Shown: one piece after another, positions 7,256 through 10,651 of the stretch | How the letters are laid out: each line of letters opens with the position of its first letter | Numbering within the stretch: the first letter of the stretch is position 1 | Assembly (NCBI GenBank): GCA_002407725.1 | Contig: DHOD01000130.1 | Location: 1,012-11,662, forward strand | DNA length: 10,651 nt | DNA from: Christensenella sp. UBA5399 | Lineage (GTDB): Bacteria > Bacillota > Clostridia > Christensenellales > Christensenellaceae | Reading direction: 5' to 3' | Notes under the pieces: model-generated | What the model saw: the letters and a program-made list of their open reading frames with translations, nothing else | The model's database searches: none | What the model was told of the DNA's origin: nothing | Position numbers and translations under genes: made by a program

Positions 7256-8602
7256 TCAGTATCCGTACCGCTTTCTGTTGGCAAATATGCAGGCAAGCGC
7301 AACCACAAACGCACACAGCTCTGCCAGCGGCACCGCAAGCCAGACCCCCTGTACACCCATCCATACAGGCAAAATCAACAATAATACCGTAATAAAACCA
7401 AAAGTACGTAAAAATGAAATTGCCGCCGACACCTTTCCGTTGGACAACGCTGTAAACATGGCGGAGGCAAAAATATTGGATCCCACAAAAAGAAAGCTGA
7501 ACGAAAAAATGTCAAACCCTGACCGCGCCATTTCATAAACTGCTGAACCGGGCTGCGCGTAAATTTTTGCGATCGTTTGTCCGCAAAGCATACACAGCAC
7601 AAATGCAGCGACGCTGGCCACCACGATAAACGTCACGCTCATACGAAATAACTGCCGCAGCTGCACGGTGTTTTTACCTCCGTAATTGTAGCTGAAGATG
7701 GGCGCGACCCCCATGGAGTATCCTATGAAAAGCGTTGTCAGTAAAAACTGGGTATAGATCATCACTGTGACCGCCGCCACGCCATCCTCGCCCGCAATGC
7801 GCATCATCACCCGGTTGAATAAAAATGTGGTAATTGCGGTGGATACCTGCGCCACCAGCTCGGAAGCGCCATTGGCAGCGCTCTCTGTCAATTCCCTGAT
7901 TGCAAATTTTGGGCGGGCAAAATACAGCGTTCCCCTGCTGCGGAAAAAGAAAACCAGTCCCCCTACCGCCGGAACCATATAGCCAATCCCCGTACCCAGC
8001 GATGCCCCCATGACGCCCATTTGCAGCGGAACCATGAATACGTAATCCAGCAATACGTTCAGCAGGCCTCCCGCAATCGAGAGCCCCAATCCCAGCATGG
8101 GCCGTCCCGCCGTGACAAAAAAATTCTGGAACAGTACCGCCAGCATGTTTGCGGGCGCAAAGACCAACTGCAATATCAGGTAATCCCTGCAATAGGGCAT
8201 CAACAGTTCACTTGCACCCAGCCCATCAATCATTTGGTTGTGCAGCGGCAGCCCCACGCCCGCAATCACCCCTGCCAGCACCACGCCGCAAACAGCAATA
8301 AAGGAGAACGTCTGCCGCGCGCCCGCGCTGTCCCCCGCACCCATTTTTCGCCCCACAATCGCACCGGCGCCCGCCGCCAGCATGCCCGCCAGCCCAACAA
8401 TCGTATAAATCACAGGTGTGCAAATGTTGAGCGCAGACAGCGCGTCCGTACCTGCAAACCGCGAGATAAAAACCGTATCCACCGATGTGTAGAGCCCCAT
8501 AAAAACCATCATGCACATGGTGGGGGCAGCATACCGCATCAGCGATCCAAATCCAAAACGCCTGCCCAATACGTTTTGTTCTTCCCTGTTTCTATCGTCC
8601 AC
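7256..8602 (-). CDS. MATE family multidrug efflux transporter
   Basis: From GTG 8602 this gives 448 residues, the usual MATE length, with about twelve hydrophobic segments in two similar halves. Early residues (FGFGSLMRYAAPTMCMMVFMGLYTSVDTVFIS) and the start of the second half (ANGASELVAQVSTAITTFLFNRVMM) resemble the MepA-like branch of MATE exporters, which extrude cationic drugs using a Na+ or H+ gradient. The open frame reaches an in-frame GTG at 8620, but that has no ribosome site. GTG 8602 has GGGAGG eight to nine bases upstream, so I prefer it. The transporter stands alone and no regulator gene is adjacent. I found no convincing promoter in 8603-8700. The substrate cannot be read from sequence. 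Confidence 0.92.
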   Translation of the reverse strand: MDDRNREEQNVLGRRFGFGSLMRYAAPTMCMMVFMGLYTSVDTVFISRFAGTDALSALNICTPVIYTIVGLAGMLAAGAGAIVGRKMGAGDSAGARQTFSFIAVCGVVLAGVIAGVGLPLHNQMIDGLGASELLMPYCRDYLILQLVFAPANMLAVLFQNFFVTAGRPMLGLGLSIAGGLLNVLLDYVFMVPLQMGVMGASLGTGIGYMVPAVGGLVFFFRSRGTLYFARPKFAIRELTESAANGASELVAQVSTAITTFLFNRVMMRIAGEDGVAAVTVMIYTQFLLTTLFIGYSMGVAPIFSYNYGGKNTVQLRQLFRMSVTFIVVASVAAFVLCMLCGQTIAKIYAQPGSAVYEMARSGFDIFSFSFLFVGSNIFASAMFTALSNGKVSAAISFLRTFGFITVLLLILPVWMGVQGVWLAVPLAELCAFVVALACIFANRKRYGY

Positions 8603-8700
8603 GCATTCTTCCTCCCGCACTTTATGTTAGGCGCAGGACAAAGAAAAATATAGACTTTTTCTTTTCGTTGTGATATCATTCATACTGCCTCGTACCTAAA

Positions 8701-8727
8701 AAACCCCGCTCTAATAATAGCGGGGTT
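8701..8727 (-). terminator. Left copy of a duplicated 27-bp terminator hairpin (direct repeat)
   Basis: AACCCCGCT (8702-8710) pairs perfectly with AGCGGGGTT (8719-8727) over an 8-base loop. On the minus strand the hairpin is followed by TTTTTTAGG, so this copy would terminate leftward transcripts, for example from the CarD side, before the MATE gene. The 27 bases are identical, and in the same orientation, to 9073-9099. Confidence 0.8.
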
Positions 8728-8728
8728 A

Positions 8729-9072
8729 CAGACTGTCAAAGAAGTGATATCTGCAAAAAATATATGCAAGATTTAGAAGATAACTTGCATAACTAACGGG
8801 TATTTCTTTTGGGTCAAGGTGCCTTCGGCAATTTTATAGGTTTCGGCTTCGCCGACTTAAGGGGCAAGCCCCTTAAGAAACCTCAACACCAATCTCGCTT
8901 AAGAGGAATACCATAACAAAGGAGTTCCAAGAACCATGGGTTCTTGGCCGCCGGAGGCAATACACTCATCACGCAGTGATACATTGACCCTATAGAATAA
9001 CCCGTGAGTTTTGAATTAGAAATTCTCAATATTGCATTTCTATTCACGCAATTTAGGTTTTTCGACAACCTG
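8729..9072. mobile_element. Small non-coding MITE-like element inserted in a terminator
   Basis: This 344-bp stretch lies between two identical 27-bp direct repeats, with one extra base (A8728) on the left. Its ends are imperfect inverted repeats: 8729-8743 and the complement of 9058-9072 share 11 of 15 bases (CAGACTGTCAAAGAA versus CAGGTTGTCGAAAAA). It has no credible coding frame. Inside are many hairpins: 8764-8770/8784-8790, 8844-8854, 8856-8864/8869-8877, 8927-8935/8939-8947 and 8968-8980. The size, inverted ends and target duplication fit a MITE moved in trans by an unseen transposase. A direct repeat of 27 bp is long for most families. I recall that some insertion sequences make long, variable repeats and favour hairpin targets, but cannot check it here. 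It could instead be a structured RNA locus. Confidence 0.6.
8791..9010. repeat. Long-range inverted repeat enclosing nested hairpins
   Basis: Bases 8791-8820 match the complement of 8981-9010 at 24 of 30 positions, including ACGGGT and GGGTCAA. Enclosed are TGCC/GGCA (8822-8832 area) and an outer stem AGGTTTC (8838-8844) with GAAACCT (8877-8883). That stem holds two hairpins: CGGC-TTC-GCCG, and CTTAAGGGG-CAAG-CCCCTTAAG. A perfect 9-bp stem CCAAGAACC/GGTTCTTGG lies further in, and then ATCAC-GCA-GTGAT. Almost the whole 220 bp can therefore be folded into one branched structure. Confidence 0.75.
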
Positions 9073-9105
9073 AAACCCCGCTCTAATAATAGCGGGGTTT
9101 TTTAG
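9073..9105 (+). terminator. Right copy of the duplicated terminator hairpin (direct repeat)
   Basis: The first 27 bases (9073-9099) are identical to 8701-8727, and the hairpin is followed by a run of Ts to 9103, then AG. This copy would terminate rightward transcripts. The left copy keeps the A-run and the right copy keeps the T-run. Joined, they would make a single symmetrical bidirectional terminator, which is presumably the ancestral state. Confidence 0.8.
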
Positions 9106-9126
9106 CCCTCAAATTTTGCAGCACAA

Positions 9127-9157
9127 AAAAAGCGTACCGTCAGCAGGCGCGCTTTTT
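9127..9157 (-). terminator. Terminator of the CarD-family gene
   Basis: AAAAAGCG (9127-9134) pairs with CGCTTTTT (9150-9157). On the minus strand the hairpin ends in a T-run (AAAAAAA on the plus strand at 9125-9131), about 37 bases after the CarD stop codon. Confidence 0.65.
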
Positions 9158-9193
9158 AGAAATATTTTCTACATCAATGGGCTCCTTTTTATC

Positions 9194-9700
9194 TCAGCTG
9201 CCGAGCGAAAGGCCCACCTTTTCCTCTATGTAATCCTGGACTTTTTCCACCGGAATCTCCAGCGCGACGGCAAGCTCACCATACAGGTATTCCTCCGCCA
9301 TGTCCATATATTTCTCGTCGGTTTGCAACGGCTTTTTGCCTTCTTTTTTGCGGTCCTGTATTTTCACGTACAAGCTTTTGACCACCATGGCCAGCTCACT
9401 GCAATCAAACGACTGGATCGCCTTTTTGTATTCATCCTCGCGCGCGGCGTCCTCATCCCCCCACATGGTCTCTATATCGGGCATTTGACGAATGAGCGCA
9501 TCCGCTTCGGTGCGGGTAATAACCTTGCGCATCAACGCCTCGGTATCCACCGGGACAAATATATTGTCGCAGGACGAATTGATGGGCTTCAAAAAGTAAT
9601 ACTTCCTGGTTTTTTCTTTTATAAAATCAGGATAATCCACCTTCTGCACCTTGCAGACACCTGCCGACCCGTACATCACATAATCATTTTTATTGAACAT
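9194..9700 (-). CDS. CarD/CdnL family transcriptional regulator
   Basis: A 168-residue protein. Residues 1-60 match the CarD_CdnL_TRCF Tudor-like module that binds the RNA polymerase beta subunit (MFNKNDYVMYGSAGVCKVQKV, KYYFLKPI, NIFVPVD). Residues about 62-165 form the all-helical C-terminal part that contacts promoter DNA in better-studied members (RTEADALIRQMPDI, then long charged helices ending in EIPVEKVQDYIEEKVG). Such proteins usually stabilise the open promoter complex, often at rRNA and growth-related promoters. The length is typical for Clostridia, where several paralogs are common. ATG 9700 has AGAGG eight bases upstream. The leader is about 80 bases and contains a possible AACAAC/GTTGTT stem (9744-9749/9777-9782). 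The gene diverges from the four-cysteine protein gene. Confidence 0.9.
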   Translation of the reverse strand: MFNKNDYVMYGSAGVCKVQKVDYPDFIKEKTRKYYFLKPINSSCDNIFVPVDTEALMRKVITRTEADALIRQMPDIETMWGDEDAAREDEYKKAIQSFDCSELAMVVKSLYVKIQDRKKEGKKPLQTDEKYMDMAEEYLYGELAVALEIPVEKVQDYIEEKVGLSLGS

Positions 9701-9788
9701 TTATGGCACCTCTTTTTGGAACATCATATAAAAACGCACAGTGAACAACTGGGCTTTACGTGGGCGTATACTGCTCGTTGTTAAATAC

Positions 9789-9817
9789 ATTATAACAGAA
9801 AATTCGCAAAAATGTAA
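9789..9817 (-). promoter_or_regulatory. Promoter of the CarD-family gene
   Basis: On the minus strand, TTACAT (9812-9817) and a perfect TATAAT (9789-9794) are separated by 17 bp. The predicted start is about 80 bases before the ATG. Confidence 0.75.
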
Positions 9818-9870
9818 GGGTATTCCCCCTTTTTTTACATAAGCTTATATACTACGGTAAAAAGTTTTGC

Positions 9871-9900
9871 TTACATTTTAAGAAACACAAGTGCTAAAAT
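9871..9900 (+). promoter_or_regulatory. Promoter of the four-cysteine protein gene
   Basis: TTACAT (9871-9876) and TAAAAT (9895-9900) lie 18 bp apart, and a TGC just before the -10 gives an extended -10 element. Both promoters of this divergent pair use the same TTACAT -35 box, about 53 bp apart, so shared control is possible but not shown. Confidence 0.6.
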
Positions 9901-9942
9901 ACTGAATATAAATTATTTTTGCAGGAAACGGAGGATATACGG

Positions 9943-10212
9943 ATGGCCTTAAGCAAATTTTCCAATCTGGACCTAATAGACAAACCCGACTGTATCGGCT
10001 TACGCAAGAACGGACGCTGCACGCGTCTGAAGCAGGAGTGGTGCAGCGGGACATCCTGTCCCTTCAAGCGCACACCCGCCGAAGAGGCGGCATCGGAACG
10101 CCGGGCGCTGGAGCGCCTTGCCGCACTGGACAAGCAGGCGCAACACCGCATCGCCAAGAAGTATTACGATGGCAATCCGGCTTGGATAACCAATATGCCC
10201 CATCTCCTTTGA
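9943..10212 (+). CDS. Small four-cysteine protein, function unknown
   Basis: An 89-residue protein from ATG 9943, which has GGAGG eight bases upstream. An in-frame TTG at 9919 lies before that ribosome site and is unlikely. Cys17, Cys26, Cys34 and Cys39 lie in DCIGLRKNGRC and EWCSGTSCPFKRTP, a C-x8-C-x7-C-x4-C arrangement that could bind zinc. Residues about 42-75 are a charged Ala/Arg/Glu-rich helix (EEAASERRALERLAALDKQ), and the C-terminus ends KKYYDGNPAWITN. Short proteins with a similar C...CPF-K motif are common in Clostridia, from memory, and have no assigned role. It has its own promoter and terminator, and nothing else appears in its transcript. Confidence 0.8.
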   Translation: MALSKFSNLDLIDKPDCIGLRKNGRCTRLKQEWCSGTSCPFKRTPAEEAASERRALERLAALDKQAQHRIAKKYYDGNPAWITNMPHLL

Positions 10213-10226
10213 ACAAAATAAAAAAA

Positions 10227-10263
10227 CGGGCTGCCGCACATCACATGATGCACAAGCAGCCCG
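10227..10263. terminator. Bidirectional terminator hairpin
   Basis: CGGGCTGC (10227-10234) pairs perfectly with GCAGCCCG (10256-10263) across a 21-base loop. On the plus strand, serving the four-cysteine gene, CTTTTCC follows, which is a weak tail. On the minus strand the tail is TTTTTTTATTTTG, a strong T-tract, so the sequence is best designed to end a minus-strand transcript coming from the right. Confidence 0.8.
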
Positions 10264-10272
10264 CTTTTCCTT

Positions 10273-10362
10273 TCATTTCCTGATCAAATGTTCATTCAAT
10301 TTTTTCAGTGCATGGTCCTTTCCATCCTTATTTTTGATCAGCAGTGGAAGAAAGTATATCAA
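10273..10362 (-). CDS. Possible small ORF (29 aa) or gene remnant
   Basis: A TTG start at 10362 gives 29 residues: a short hydrophobic start (LIYFLPLLI) followed by a basic amphipathic stretch (KNKDGKDHALKKLNEHLIRK). A GGGGG run ten bases upstream could act as a ribosome site. The same frame is open upstream for 18 more codons (REEAYEEKTDGNGG...) back to a TAG but has no ATG, so it may be the tail of a decayed gene. The strong minus-strand terminator just downstream supports transcription in this direction. No family recognised; coding status is doubtful. Confidence 0.25.
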   Translation of the reverse strand: MIYFLPLLIKNKDGKDHALKKLNEHLIRK

Positions 10363-10504
10363 TGTTACGTTTCCCCCATTCCCATCTGTTTTTTCTTCAT
10401 ATGCTTCTTCTCTCCGCTATCATTGGCTATTTGCCAAAAAAGTCGACAAAAAAACGCGTTGCATAGCAGTATGCTTGCATTTCGCTACCCAATGTTCATA
10501 TTTT

Positions 10505-10533
10505 TTGCACCCTTTTGCGGGTATATATATAGC
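10505..10533 (+). promoter_or_regulatory. Possible promoter of the right-edge gene
   Basis: TTGCAC (10505-10510) is followed after 17 bp by TATAGC (10528-10533), inside a TATATATA run that offers other -10 choices. The remaining part of 10364-10504 is AT-rich and T-rich on the plus strand, and I see no other feature there. Confidence 0.4.
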
Positions 10534-10561
10534 GAAATACTATGAAAGGATGGCGACCGTC

Positions 10562-10651
10562 ATGACAATCAACTTCGAGCCATACATCCGCAGTGTCGAA
10601 CTGCCTAACAAAACGCCGCCGGCACCCGCCGCGGCAGCAGCGCCGGTCAAC
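10562..10651 (+). CDS. Start of an unidentified gene, cut by the window edge
   Basis: ATG 10562 opens a frame of 30 codons to the edge: MTINFEPYIRSVELPNK, then a Pro/Ala-rich stretch. An in-frame ATG at 10550 is possible but sits directly on the AAAGGA ribosome site, so 10562 (spacing about 11) is slightly preferred. The start resembles a cytoplasmic protein with a flexible linker after residue 17. No signal peptide is seen. Too little is present to assign a family. Confidence 0.6.
   Translation, partial: MTINFEPYIRSVELPNKTPPAPAAAAAPVN

Noticed and set aside
8021..8653. Plus-strand open frame of 210 codons opposite the MATE gene.
   Set aside because: Its composition is rich in His, Gln and Arg, typical of antisense to a membrane protein. 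There is no ribosome site and no domain.
8883..9068. Minus-strand 61-codon open frame inside the MITE-like element.
   Set aside because: It runs straight through perfect hairpins (8927-8947, 8968-8980), has no ribosome site that I can see, and matches no family. The DNA structure explains the region better.
9116..9784. Plus-strand open frame of 222 codons opposite the CarD gene.
   Set aside because: It is antisense to a recognised CarD-family protein, and its start lies within the terminator.
10288..10545. Plus-strand open frame of 85 codons rich in Phe, Cys and Ile.
   Set aside because: It has no ribosome site, lies in an AT-rich spacer before a better-supported start at 10562, and is codon-aligned antisense to the small minus-strand frame.

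Overview
The window looks like chromosomal DNA of a Gram-positive, low-to-mid GC member of the Clostridia (Bacillota). The evidence is a GerMN-domain protein of the sporulation/germination type, a secreted amidase with GBS Bsp-like repeats, a KtrB-type potassium transporter, a clostridial-type CarD/CdnL regulator, strong Shine-Dalgarno sites and sigma-A-like promoters. I cannot name the genus. Most of the window is ordinary core or cell-envelope sequence. The clearest accessory feature is a small structured insertion between the MATE and CarD genes.

Left third (1-4238), minus strand: a promoter-led gene for a small membrane-anchored GerMN protein is followed by a very large secreted peptidoglycan hydrolase gene that runs off the left edge. 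The hydrolase has, in order, a signal peptide, a zinc amidase domain, six repeats of about 106 residues with an exact 318-bp period, a glucosaminidase domain, and a Ser/Pro/Thr tandem-repeat tail. The two genes probably act on the cell wall, and each has its own promoter.

Middle (4239-7241), plus strand: ktrB with a good promoter and no ktrA beside it; a single tRNA-Glu(CUC) gene with its own promoter and terminator; an AT-rich spacer with an unexplained hairpin; and a membrane-anchored HD-GYP-like phosphodiesterase with a degenerate GYP motif. This last gene converges on a minus-strand MATE efflux pump gene (7256-8602), leaving a 14-bp gap.

Region 8603-9193: a 344-bp non-coding element with imperfect terminal inverted repeats and many internal hairpins lies between two identical 27-bp direct repeats. 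Each direct repeat is itself a terminator hairpin, and the outer flanks (A-run on the left, T-run on the right) rebuild one bidirectional terminator. The simplest reading is that a MITE-like element inserted into a terminator and duplicated its target.

Right end (9194-10651): a CarD/CdnL-type RNA polymerase-binding regulator (minus) and an 89-residue four-cysteine protein (plus) are transcribed divergently from well-formed promoters. A bidirectional hairpin follows, whose best T-tract serves a minus-strand transcript, and upstream of it lies a possible 29-codon minus-strand ORF. The window ends 30 codons into an unidentified plus-strand gene.
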